From positions 2,908,001 to 2,972,000 of the forward strand of contig NZ_OY776574.1 in the NCBI RefSeq assembly GCF_963675815.1: a DNA stretch of 64,000 bases, given 5' to 3'. The translations under genes were made by a program, and so were the position numbers. The notes under the pieces were generated by a model that had not been told where the DNA came from, did no database searches, and worked only from the letters and a program-made list of their open reading frames with translations. Shown in pieces: positions 26,653 to 34,748 of this stretch; position 1 is the first letter of the stretch; each line of letters starts with the position of its first letter. This DNA comes from an uncultured Desulfuromusa sp. (lineage in GTDB: Bacteria > Desulfobacterota > Desulfuromonadia > Desulfuromonadales > Geopsychrobacteraceae).

Positions 26653-27642
26653 ATGACAAAACCAGCTTTCACAAAAGATATTCTGAAGCTCGATGCAGAA
26701 CAAGAAGTCGAAAGAATAACATCAAAATTACGCAATTTGATGAAAAACACAATCAAACGGCGTGGTATTGTTCTTGGACTTTCGGGTGGTATCGACAGCA
26801 GTGTCACCTGCGCCTTGGCAGTCAAAGCCTTTGGACCCAAAAAGGTTTTTGGTTTGCACATGCCCGAACGTCACTCTTCTGATGAGACTCTTTCTCTCAG
26901 TACCAGTGTTTCTGATCACTTTGGAATTGAATCTGCACATGAAAATATTTCTGGAATTTTAGAAGCGGTAGGATTCTATCAGCGCTATGATGCTGCCGTT
27001 AAAAGTGTCATTCCTGACTATGGCAACAGCTGGAAATCCAAAATTGTCATTCCCAATGTGATCGAATCGACTGAGTTTTCACTCTTCTCCGTCGTAGCGC
27101 AATCCCCTGATGGTGAAATTCAAAAAGTCAGATTACCACTCAAGGCTTATCTGGAAATTCTTGCAGCGACCAACTTTAAACAGAGAACACGAAAAATGTT
27201 GGAATACTACCATGCAGATCGTCTCAACTTCGCTGTCGCAGGAACCCCTAATAGACTTGAATATGATCAAGGCTTCTTCGTGAAACTGGGTGATGGCGCG
27301 GCAGATGTCAAGCCGATTGCTCATCTCTACAAGACTCAGGTTTATCAATTAGCTGAATACCTTGGTGTTCCCACCGACATTCGCAAACGACCACCGACCA
27401 CCGATACCTATTCATTGCCACAAGGTCAGGATGAGTTTTATTTCTCGTTGCCACACGATCGTATGGATCTGTGCCTATATGGGAAGAACAATGGTTATTC
27501 AACTGCCGAGGTAGGTGAGGTTCTGGAACTGACTCCAGAGCAGGTTCAGCGAGTTTACGATGATATTGATACCAAGCGCAGCACAACGAGATATCTGCAT
27601 TTGCATGGATTGTTGGTGGGTGATGTTCCGGAGATTAAATAA
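26653..27642 (+). CDS. NadE-like adenylating amide synthetase (annotatable as NAD synthase)
   Basis: 329 aa. PP-loop LGLSGGIDSSVTCALAV (about 42-58), AGTPNRLEYDQGFFVKLGDG and KTQVYQLAEYLGVP, all of NadE type, without the N-terminal nitrilase domain, so ammonia dependent or fed by a partner glutaminase. It carries about 40 extra residues before the FKQRTRKML block (SVVAQSPDGEIQKV region) compared with short NadE. Its place in the polysaccharide operon after an amidotransferase suggests amide formation on a sugar or carrier-bound acid instead of NAD synthesis; this is inference. Confidence 0.8.
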   Translation: MTKPAFTKDILKLDAEQEVERITSKLRNLMKNTIKRRGIVLGLSGGIDSSVTCALAVKAFGPKKVFGLHMPERHSSDETLSLSTSVSDHFGIESAHENISGILEAVGFYQRYDAAVKSVIPDYGNSWKSKIVIPNVIESTEFSLFSVVAQSPDGEIQKVRLPLKAYLEILAATNFKQRTRKMLEYYHADRLNFAVAGTPNRLEYDQGFFVKLGDGAADVKPIAHLYKTQVYQLAEYLGVPTDIRKRPPTTDTYSLPQGQDEFYFSLPHDRMDLCLYGKNNGYSTAEVGEVLELTPEQVQRVYDDIDTKRSTTRYLHLHGLLVGDVPEIK

Positions 27643-27645
27643 TTA

Positions 27646-27750
27646 TATCTCACGGAGACACGAAGACACAAAGAGGAACGAAATCAAAGTTAAAGCTTTA
27701 AAATATTTATATCGGGTTTTCTTCGTGCCTTTGTGGCTCTGTGAGAAAAC
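27646..27750. repeat. Inverted-repeat unit R5 (TCTCACNGAGACAC type)
   Basis: Left arm 27647-27679 (ATCTCACGGAGACACGAAGA) and right arm 27717-27748 (ending TTTGTGGCTCTGTGAGAA) are clear inverted copies around a 37-bp spacer. It lies between the NadE-like and acyl carrier genes. Confidence 0.85.
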
Positions 27751-27774
27751 AAGGGTAAAAAGGAGATTTAAGCT

Positions 27775-28020
27775 ATGTCAGATGTAAAAAACAAGATCAG
27801 AACATTCATTGTTGAAAACTATCTTTTTGGCGATGATGAAGGATTAGAAGAGAACACCTCTTTTCTGGACGAAGGGATTGTTGATTCAACCGGAATTCTG
27901 GAGCTGATTGAATTTATCAGTGAAGAATTTTCTATCACGGTAGAAGATGATGAGCTGATTCCGGAGAATCTTGATTCGATTAATAATGTTACTGCTTTTA
28001 TCGGGAGAAAAACTAGTTAG
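27775..28020 (+). CDS. Acyl carrier protein
   Basis: 81 aa with AGGAG upstream. Four-helix ACP pattern; the phosphopantetheine site is Ser38 in GIVDSTGILELIEF. Such a carrier is regularly found beside the acyl-CoA ligase of exosortase A loci (28594 here). It probably holds an acyl or aminoacyl group activated by that ligase for transfer to the polysaccharide or another product. Confidence 0.88.
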   Translation: MSDVKNKIRTFIVENYLFGDDEGLEENTSFLDEGIVDSTGILELIEFISEEFSITVEDDELIPENLDSINNVTAFIGRKTS

Positions 28021-28053
28021 AGAAGCACGAATGCTGATAATCTCCGAAAGTTT

Positions 28054-28136
28054 TTATCTCACAGAGACACGAAGACACAGCGGGAAGTCAATATCAAAAA
28101 GGTTTTCTCCGTGGTTTTGTGGCTCCGTGAGAGAAT
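28054..28136. repeat. Inverted-repeat unit R6 (TCTCACAGAGACAC type)
   Basis: Left arm 28056-28084 (ATCTCACAGAGACACGAAGA) and right arm 28103-28134 (ending GTGGCTCCGTGAGAGA) surround an 18-bp spacer. Nearly the same arms as R5, 300 bp away, on the other side of the acyl carrier gene. Confidence 0.85.
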
Positions 28137-28172
28137 AATTCATTTATAAGATGTTTCATATTAGGAGGGGGT

Positions 28173-28556
28173 ATGAACGAGAATGAAATTGGTACGGTTG
28201 TTGTTGATTGTTCAATCAATTTGCATAAAGAGCTTGGGCCAGGATTGCTTGAGAATGTTTATGAAACGTTACTTGCTTACGAGCTTGAATCACGAGGGTT
28301 GAAAGTTGAACGTCAGGTTTCAATACCACTTAACTACAAAGGAATTGATTTTAAGGAATCTTTCCGGGCAGATCTTCTTATTGAAGGCAAAGTTGTTCTA
28401 GAAATGAAATCAATAGAGCACGTGTCAAATGCACATAAAAAACAGCTTTTAACATATATGAAGTTAATGGACTGTAAGCTTGGTTATTTGCTTAACTTTG
28501 GTGAAGCTTTGATGGTTGATGGAATTACCAGAACACTCAACGGTTTTATAGATTAA
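28173..28556 (+). CDS. GxxExxY protein (PD-(D/E)XK nuclease-like), copy B
   Basis: 127 aa, ATG with AGGAGGGGG upstream. Signature LGPGLLENVYETLL; core RADLLIEGKVVLEMKSIE gives Asp and Glu-x-Lys of the PD-(D/E)XK fold. It is clearly diverged from copy A at 22096, so not a recent duplicate. It lies 36 bp after unit R6 and is followed directly by a second right arm (28557-28587), the same layout as copy A. Function unknown. Confidence 0.87.
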   Translation: MNENEIGTVVVDCSINLHKELGPGLLENVYETLLAYELESRGLKVERQVSIPLNYKGIDFKESFRADLLIEGKVVLEMKSIEHVSNAHKKQLLTYMKLMDCKLGYLLNFGEALMVDGITRTLNGFID

Positions 28557-28587
28557 CCTCAGTGACTCCGTGGCTCTGTGAGAAATA
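28557..28587. repeat. Solitary right arm R6b after GxxExxY copy B
   Basis: CCTCAGTGACTCCGTGGCTC followed by TGTGAGAAA repeats the right arms of R5 and R6. It begins right after the GxxExxY stop codon (28554-28556) and ends 7 bp before the ligase start. Confidence 0.82.
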
Positions 28588-28593
28588 GGTTTT

Positions 28594-30168
28594 ATGTTTT
28601 TAGATTGTCCGACACTCATACATCAATTCTTGGAGAACAGCGCCGAGCGTTTCCCGGACAAGGTCGCTCTGGTTCACGAGGACATCCGTGCAACCTACAC
28701 AGAGATCAACACCGAGGCAAACCAGTTGGCTTCGTGGTTAATCGAACAGGGTGTAACTCCCGGTGATCGGGTTGTTCTTCTTCTTGAGAACAGTCTGGAA
28801 TACGTTGTTGCCTACTATGGTGTTTTAAAAGCCGGCGCTGTGGCTGTTCCATTGAATACTGAACTGAAACCGGATGGTATGCTTCCATTGTTAAAAGAGC
28901 TGGAAGCTCAGGTTTTGTTGTCACAGCGTAAATTTGAGCGTTTGCTGCGTCAGGTTGACTTTGCTGACACTAAGATCCGCACTGCTCTCATCAAGAGCCC
29001 CAAGCTTGATCTGAATCATGAAATATCTGTTCACAGCTGGGATGACCAGATTGGTGATGATGATTGTGTTGATTTGAACCTTGCTATCAGAGCGGATCAT
29101 CTTGGGAGTATTATCTATACTTCCGGATCGACTGGTCGACCCAAAGGGGTGATGCTGACTCATGGTAATATTGTCGCTAACGTCACATCAATCTGTCAGT
29201 ATCTTAACTTGACTGATAAAGATATACAGATGGTTGTGCAGCCCTTTTTCTATGTCATGGGCAAGTCCCTGCTGAATACTCATGTCGCTGTAGGTGGTCG
29301 TGTGATCATCAATAACAAGTTCGCTTATCCAGCAACAGTGATTCAACAGATGATTATTGAAAAGGTGACCGGTTTTTCCGGTGTGCCCTCAACCTATGCA
29401 CACCTTCTTCACCAATCACCGCTGGCAGCATCGCGCGCTGAATTGACATCATTACGCTACTGTTCGCAGGCCGGTGGTCATATGGCTGCGACGAATAAGC
29501 TGAAGTTGATGGAGATCCTGCCGGAAAAAACAGATCTGGTTGTTATGTATGGCGCTACCGAAGCTTCAGCTCGGTTAGCTTATGTTGAACCGGAGATGTT
29601 GTCAGGGAAGATAGATTCCATTGGCAAGGGGATTCCAGGGGTGACGCTCAAGGTTCTGGACACAAAAGGGAACGAAGTGCTGATCGGTGATGTGGGTGAA
29701 CTGGTTGCTACAGGTGATAACATCATGCAAGGTTACTGGAAAAATGAAAGTGCTACAGCAGAAGCACTTAGTGAGCATGGCTATCACACTGGCGATCTGG
29801 CTTATCGAGATGAAGATGGTTATTTCTTTGTTGTCGGACGTAAAGATAATCAGCTAAAAGTCAGTGGTCACAGAATTAACACCCAGGAAATCGAAGATGT
29901 GATTGTTGCCTCGGGATTAGCGATTGATGTTGTCGTGCTGGGAATACCTGACCCATTACTTGAAAACAGACTGGTTGCTGTTGTTGTAGCGACTTCTGAT
30001 GCAGAGAGTAAGTCAATTATTGCTTTCTGTGCCAAGCGACTGCCCACATACAAACTTCCACAAGCAATCCTATTTGTCGACTCTTTGCCGAAAAGTGCTA
30101 GCGGGAAGATTGACCGGAAACGTTGTGAACAGTTAATAGCCGCAGAGCCATCTTGGGATCTTTTTTGA
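28594..30168 (+). CDS. Acyl-CoA ligase (AMP-forming), exosortase A system-associated
   Basis: 524 aa. ANL superfamily: P-loop IIYTSGSTGRPKGVMLTHGN (about 170-189), YGATEASARLAYVEPEML (A5), HTGDLAYRDEDGYFFVVGR (A7-A8) and the catalytic Lys in SASGKIDR near the C-terminus (A10). TIGR03098-like members occur with an acyl carrier protein in XrtA loci. It would adenylate an acid and load it on the carrier at 27775. The two genes are now separated by unit R6 and GxxExxY copy B. Confidence 0.9.
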   Translation: MFLDCPTLIHQFLENSAERFPDKVALVHEDIRATYTEINTEANQLASWLIEQGVTPGDRVVLLLENSLEYVVAYYGVLKAGAVAVPLNTELKPDGMLPLLKELEAQVLLSQRKFERLLRQVDFADTKIRTALIKSPKLDLNHEISVHSWDDQIGDDDCVDLNLAIRADHLGSIIYTSGSTGRPKGVMLTHGNIVANVTSICQYLNLTDKDIQMVVQPFFYVMGKSLLNTHVAVGGRVIINNKFAYPATVIQQMIIEKVTGFSGVPSTYAHLLHQSPLAASRAELTSLRYCSQAGGHMAATNKLKLMEILPEKTDLVVMYGATEASARLAYVEPEMLSGKIDSIGKGIPGVTLKVLDTKGNEVLIGDVGELVATGDNIMQGYWKNESATAEALSEHGYHTGDLAYRDEDGYFFVVGRKDNQLKVSGHRINTQEIEDVIVASGLAIDVVVLGIPDPLLENRLVAVVVATSDAESKSIIAFCAKRLPTYKLPQAILFVDSLPKSASGKIDRKRCEQLIAAEPSWDLF

Positions 30169-30196
30169 CAGGATGAAAATCTGATAAAAGGGGAGG

Positions 30197-30396
30197 TTTT
30201 CTCACAGAGACACAAAGTCACAGAGAAAATAAAAAAATAATAAGTTTCATAGAAGTTTAACCAGAAACAATGGAATTGTCCGCCGCTGTCCGTGTGTGTC
30301 CGTCCGTGGCTAAAGAAAGATATTAAGTTTTGTTTGTTATTTAAAGGTTTACCCCGAAGAATTGATTTGTCTGTGATTTCAGTGTCTTTTGTGGGG
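30197..30396. repeat. Composite, degenerate inverted-repeat unit R7
   Basis: This fills most of the 375-bp gap 30169-30543. Left arm 30198-30226 (TTTCTCACAGAGACACAAAG), a right-arm-like segment 30278-30311 (GTGTGTCCGTCCGTGGCT) and a further right arm of the other type at 30369-30395 (TCTGTGATTTCAGTGTCTTT). The left-right-right order is that of the GxxExxY loci but no gene is inside. I see no gene in the rest of the gap. Confidence 0.65.
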
Positions 30397-30543
30397 AGGA
30401 AGTGATTTTGGCGTTGATCATCATCAGTTTTAGTCTGCGACTGAAGATTTGAGTGGAAAAAATGATAAGTAGAATATGTGCAAAAATGCTTGATTTGGGG
30501 TTGACCTGCAAACAGGCCTCTCTTTTTTAAAAGGATTGCAAAG

Positions 30544-31392
30544 ATGACAGGGGATTCATTTGATTTGAAGAAAAATCGAACCACATTGTCCCTTCTGGGA
30601 TTTTTGGTTCTGGCTTTCATCATTGTTTTTTATCCGACATGGCAAAGTTTGTTCCAAGTGTGGTCCTCTTCTGACGATTATTCTCATGGTTTTCTGATTG
30701 TGCCTCTTTGTTTGTATCTCCTCTGGCAAAAACGTGAAGATCTGAAACATGCAGCGATAAAACCATCATGGGTTGCTTTTCCTTTGGTTCTGCTGTCTTT
30801 GTTTCTTTACGTTGTTGCTCAGTATGCAGAAATACTCACCTTGGCTCCACTTGCAATGATTTTGTTTCTGGGCTCAAGCACAGTGTTTCTTTTTGGTGTT
30901 CAAGTTTTTAAAGTTTGTATGTTCCCGCTCTTTCTTTTGTTGTTCATGGTTCCTGTGCCAACTCAGATATACGCAGCCCTGACTATTCCCCTGCAACTGT
31001 TTGTGACGAAAATGACGGTTTATATTTCATCACTGATTGGCATACCTATTCTGCGTGAGGGTAATGTCATTTCTTTGCCGGAACATACTCTGCAGGTCGT
31101 TCAGGCCTGCAGCGGGCTGCGCTCTATCATGTCGCTACTGACACTGGGTGTTGTCATAGGTTATTTTGGACTTAAGTCGAATCTGCTTAGAACCGTTTTA
31201 TTTGTCTCCGCCGTTCCTATCGCCATTCTGGTTAATATTGTCCGTGTACTGCTAATGGTGATTGCTTTTTATTACTTCAATTTTGACCTGGCTGAGGGGA
31301 CGATCCACACAGCTTTTGGCGCCGGTATTTTCGGACTTTCCATAGTGCTGTTTCTGCTTTTTAGAGAGGTCCTGGTGCTATGCGAAAAGTAA
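30544..31392 (+). CDS. xrtA: Exosortase A (XrtA/EpsH)
   Basis: 282 aa integral membrane cysteine protease/transpeptidase with about eight helices; AAGGA lies upstream of the ATG. The catalytic triad is visible: Cys189 in VVQACSGLRS, Arg234 in LVNIVRVLLM and His255 in GTIHTAFG. It recognises PEP-CTERM tails such as that of the 9913 protein and cleaves them at the membrane. The stop overlaps the epsI start by 13 bp, so the two are translated together. Confidence 0.96.
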   Translation: MTGDSFDLKKNRTTLSLLGFLVLAFIIVFYPTWQSLFQVWSSSDDYSHGFLIVPLCLYLLWQKREDLKHAAIKPSWVAFPLVLLSLFLYVVAQYAEILTLAPLAMILFLGSSTVFLFGVQVFKVCMFPLFLLLFMVPVPTQIYAALTIPLQLFVTKMTVYISSLIGIPILREGNVISLPEHTLQVVQACSGLRSIMSLLTLGVVIGYFGLKSNLLRTVLFVSAVPIAILVNIVRVLLMVIAFYYFNFDLAEGTIHTAFGAGIFGLSIVLFLLFREVLVLCEK

Positions 31393-32030
31393 ATTCTGTT
31401 CAGTTACTGGTTCTGATTGTTTGTCTCTTTGTTGTCGGTGCTTTAACTTACTGGCGTCCGCAAGGGCGTACCGTTCATAACAGGCAACCACTGGAACAAG
31501 CTTTGAGTGTTATGGATGATTGGAAAAAGACTGGTAACAGTTCTCTGTCGTCCGCCATTGTCCAGGAACTTAAGCTGGATGACTACGTTTTCCAAACCTA
31601 TACAAATCAGCAAGATTCAGTAACCCTTTATGTCGGTTATTATTATTCGGGTAAAAAAGTTGGTGCTGCCCATGATCCTCAGGTCTGTTATCCTGGACAG
31701 GGGTGGAAGCTATCCGGCAAAGAACAGCGCAGCCAACAAATAAACAATTATAAAAAATTAGAATATTCTCGAATTGTGGCAGAACTGGAAGATAAAAAGG
31801 AGGAAATATTCTACTGGTTCCAGGTTGATGACAGAAGTGCATCAGGCACATTGCAACAAAAACTACTTCTTTTTAAGAAAAAGTTTTTCAATCAAGGTGA
31901 AGGAAATGCTTTTGTCAGGATCAGTACCTCGCTGAATAATAAAAGTGAACAACAAGCTGAAGAATTGATTCTGGGGTTCATCGATGATTTCTATCCAGCT
32001 TTTGTAAATCATATTTCTGGGCCAATATAA
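31380..32030 (+). CDS. epsI: EpsI family protein (exosortase-associated)
   Basis: 216 aa. One N-terminal membrane helix (about 7-24), the rest periplasmic. EpsI hallmark VGAAHDPQVCYPGQGW (about 95-110) with the conserved His and Cys. Usually next to or fused to XrtA; needed for exopolysaccharide production in Methylobacillus, mechanism unknown. Overlaps xrtA by 13 bp. Confidence 0.92.
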   Translation: MRKVNSVQLLVLIVCLFVVGALTYWRPQGRTVHNRQPLEQALSVMDDWKKTGNSSLSSAIVQELKLDDYVFQTYTNQQDSVTLYVGYYYSGKKVGAAHDPQVCYPGQGWKLSGKEQRSQQINNYKKLEYSRIVAELEDKKEEIFYWFQVDDRSASGTLQQKLLLFKKKFFNQGEGNAFVRISTSLNNKSEQQAEELILGFIDDFYPAFVNHISGPI

Positions 32031-32045
32031 TGAAAGGTACTACTA

Positions 32046-32852
32046 ATGGGAATAAAATTATTAATCCTTTTAGGTGTCCTTGCTATTTCATCAGCTTCTG
32101 CAATTGGTTCTGATAAAGGGGGGGGGATGTTCGACCTTAATAAAAATTCAGTTGATTCTCTTATGCAGAAACGGATTTTTTTTGGGCATCAATCTGTTGG
32201 TGAAAACATTCTGCACGGAGTTGAACTTTACGATGGGAAATTGACCCTTGCAATTGATCATATCAAAGATAAGCCGGTGAAAGAATACGCTGATACTGGT
32301 ATTCTGCATCGTCGGGTCGGTAGAAATAATTACCCGGAAACCAAAATAGACGAATTTGTCAAAGTGATCGATGAAGAACTTCAAGGTAAAGTCGACATCG
32401 CTTTTTTGAAACTCTGCTATGTCGATATCACTAGCGACAGAGATATTCATGCTCTTTTATCTTATTACAAGAAAAACATGGACTACCTGAAGGAAAAGTA
32501 TCCCGAGGTAGCATTTGTACACCTGACGGTCCCCTTAAGAGAAAATACCGAAACCTGGAAGACTCAATTGAAATCATTATTGGGTAAGGATGATATCTGG
32601 GAATACGCGGACAATATCAAAAGAAACCAGTATAATCAGATGTTGTTGAATGAATATCAAGGCAAGGAGCCGATTTTTGATGTGGCGAAGATAGAATCAA
32701 CTAGCCTTTCGGGGGAGACCGCATCATTCAAATATAAGGGAAATCAGTATCTGGCCCTAGCGGCTGATTTGACCTACGATGGCGGGCACCTCAACGATGC
32801 GGGAAGTCTTCATGTTGCAACGGAACTGCTGCGCTATTTGAATTCGTTATAA
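32046..32852 (+). CDS. Secreted SGNH-like hydrolase family protein, copy 1
   Basis: 268 aa with a signal peptide (about 1-20, ending SASA). Begins its fold with FFGHQSVGENI (Ser50 in HQSVG) and ends with YDGGHLNDAG (Asp245, His248 as a DxxH pair), the layout of SGNH/GDSL esterases though the first block is not GDSL. A central KLCYVDI strand is shared with the broken copy at 34038. A carbohydrate esterase or acetyl-modifying role is possible but unproven. It follows epsI by 15 bp and precedes a glycosyltransferase by 15 bp, so it lies in the same operon. Confidence 0.6.
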   Translation: MGIKLLILLGVLAISSASAIGSDKGGGMFDLNKNSVDSLMQKRIFFGHQSVGENILHGVELYDGKLTLAIDHIKDKPVKEYADTGILHRRVGRNNYPETKIDEFVKVIDEELQGKVDIAFLKLCYVDITSDRDIHALLSYYKKNMDYLKEKYPEVAFVHLTVPLRENTETWKTQLKSLLGKDDIWEYADNIKRNQYNQMLLNEYQGKEPIFDVAKIESTSLSGETASFKYKGNQYLALAADLTYDGGHLNDAGSLHVATELLRYLNSL

Positions 32853-32867
32853 TCCGTGGAGGCTTTT

Positions 32868-34007
32868 TTGGAAGCAGTTTTCATTTTGTCGCTGTTGCTG
32901 ATAATTTATGTGTATCTGGGCTATCCGTTGATCGTCTCTTTTCTATCACGGTTGCGTCATAATCCGGTTAACAAGAGTGCCCGTCGACCAAAGGTCACTA
33001 TTCTGATCGCCGCTTTCAATGAAGCTAAAGTTATTGCCGCAACCATCGACAACAAGCTTACCCTTGATTACCCCTCAGGCAAGCTCGAGATTATAGTTAT
33101 TTCTGATGAATCAACTGACGGTACCGACGAGATAGTCCATAGCTACGCCGATCAAGGTGTCCGGCTGATTCGCCAAGAACCGCGTGCTGGTAAAACCTCT
33201 GCCCTTAATCTGGCTGTGCCGCAGGCAACCGGTGAAATCATTGTTTTTTCCGATGCTAACTCCCTCTACGATGGGCAGGCTCTCAAAAAACTGGTCTCCA
33301 ATTTCGGTGATAAAAGCGTTGGTTACGTCAGCGGAAAGATGATCTATACCGATGTCGACGGCACCACCAACGGCGACGGCTGCTCCGCCTACATGAAATA
33401 CGAAAACGTCCTGCGCGCTGCCGAATCGGACCTCGGTTCCATCGTTGGAGTTGACGGTGGTATCGATGCGATGCGTAAAAAGCTATATCGTTCCATGAAT
33501 GCCGATCAGCTTCCCGACTTTGTTCAGCCCCTCATGGTCGTGGAGCAGGGCTATCGGGTGGTTTATGAACCAAAAGCTATATTAAAAGAGTCATCCTTGG
33601 ATAATGCGGCTGATGAATACCGGATGCGGGTCAGGGTATCATTGCGCGCCATGTGGGCGCTCTATGATATGAGACACCTATTATCCTTCCGAAATAAATC
33701 ACTTTTTTCATGGCAACTCTGGTCGCACAAGGTTCTGCGTTATTTGTGTTTTATTCCCTTGCTGTCTGTTTTTTTGAGTAATTTATTTTTACTTGGTACC
33801 AACATGTTTTTTACTCTATTCCTTGGTCTTCAAGTTTGTGCTTATACTGTAGCTTTTTCCCCTTCGTTATTTGAAGGTAGAGGTGTTTTTTCTAAAATCG
33901 TTACGTTTATACGTTATTTTGTTTTATTAAATGTAGCGACTGCCCATGCTTTTCTTAAGTTCATGTTAAGGCAAAAGCAGGTCATATGGACTCCAAGAAA
34001 GGGCTGA
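32868..34007 (+). CDS. Membrane glycosyltransferase family 2 (processive type)
   Basis: 379 aa when started at TTG 32868, five bases after GGAGG; a GTG at 32856 overlaps that site. N-terminal helix (about 1-22), GT2 domain with VTILIAAFNEA, SDESTDGT and FSDANS (DxD-like), VGVDGGIDAMRK acceptor block, and RVRVSLRAMWAL in place of QxxRW. Three C-terminal membrane helices. Synthase-like GTs of this shape extend a glycan on the cytoplasmic side. It marks the start of the variable glycosylation region. Confidence 0.85.
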   Translation: MEAVFILSLLLIIYVYLGYPLIVSFLSRLRHNPVNKSARRPKVTILIAAFNEAKVIAATIDNKLTLDYPSGKLEIIVISDESTDGTDEIVHSYADQGVRLIRQEPRAGKTSALNLAVPQATGEIIVFSDANSLYDGQALKKLVSNFGDKSVGYVSGKMIYTDVDGTTNGDGCSAYMKYENVLRAAESDLGSIVGVDGGIDAMRKKLYRSMNADQLPDFVQPLMVVEQGYRVVYEPKAILKESSLDNAADEYRMRVRVSLRAMWALYDMRHLLSFRNKSLFSWQLWSHKVLRYLCFIPLLSVFLSNLFLLGTNMFFTLFLGLQVCAYTVAFSPSLFEGRGVFSKIVTFIRYFVLLNVATAHAFLKFMLRQKQVIWTPRKG

Positions 34008-34037
34008 AATGGGGTCTTCGAATTAAAGTTTGTGGAT

Positions 34038-34745
34038 ATGTTAGAAGATAAAAAATCTTTTTCGGACACCAATCTGTTGGTTTAATATTTTAGATGGGAT
34101 ACGGGATGTCGGTTTTTTAGACAAGTATCCTGATTTTAGAATTATAGAAATAAAAATTTTTACTGAGATATCGTTAGCCCCGGGATTGCGCATGCATGTG
34201 TAGGTGTAAATAGAGGCCCTATATCTAAAATGGATGAATTTACATCAGTTCTGAGGAAAGGAGTTACTTCGAAAGTCAATATCGCTTTGTTGAAGTTGTG
34301 CTATGTAAATTTTAGTGTTGATACTGATGTTCAGCAACTGCTTCGATATTATTTAAACGCAATGGAGAAGATGTCTGATAGTTTTCCCAATTTGAATTTT
34401 GTTCATCTCACTGCCCCCCTCGTAGTTAATCAGGCCACATGGAAAGCTAAAATAAAATTATTAACCGGCAAAGGAACTCTCTGGGAGCACCAAGCTAATA
34501 TTGTTAGAAACCAGTATAATGATTTGCTAGTTCAAGAATACCGAGGAAGGAAGCCTGTTTTTGATATTGCAAAATATGAATCTACCTATGAAAACGGCAA
34601 AAGGCATATGTTTCAAGACCAGAAGAAAACCTATTCTTCTATGATTTTAGAGTATATTCATGATAGTGGCCATTTGAATAATAAAGAGCGGAAATGGGTG
34701 GCGAATAACTTGTTAACGTTTCTGAATGGATTGGAGTTTGATTAG
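34038..34745 (+). pseudogene. Frameshifted SGNH-like hydrolase family member, copy 2
   Basis: A relative of the 32046 gene broken by three apparent single-base deletions in about 150 bp. Pieces recognisable in successive frames: MLEDK then KIFFGHQSVG (A-run near 34050-34055), NILDGIRDVGFLDKYPDFRI (shift near 34083), and GIAHACVGVNRGPISKMDEF (shift near 34187), continuing open from ATG 34230 to the stop at 34745 with LLKLCYVNF and HDSGHLNN (DxxH). No signal peptide is found: the frame runs straight from the stop of the preceding gene. Either a decaying copy or a consensus error. Confidence 0.7.
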
Positions 34746-34748
34746 CTT

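Noticed and set aside
20493..30396. CRISPR array in the region of repeated CACAGAT/CACAGAGAC segments
   Set aside because: Repeats are inverted pairs spread over kilobases between genes, not short direct repeats with uniform spacers, and no cas gene is present.
30500..30520. Possible sigma-54 promoter before xrtA (GGGGTTGACCTGC)
   Set aside because: The spacing between GG and GC does not equal 10 in any register.
29868..30623. Minus-strand open frame of 251 codons
   Set aside because: It lies over the 3' end of the acyl ligase, repeat unit R7 and the start of xrtA, all with convincing plus-strand content, and has no recognisable domain.
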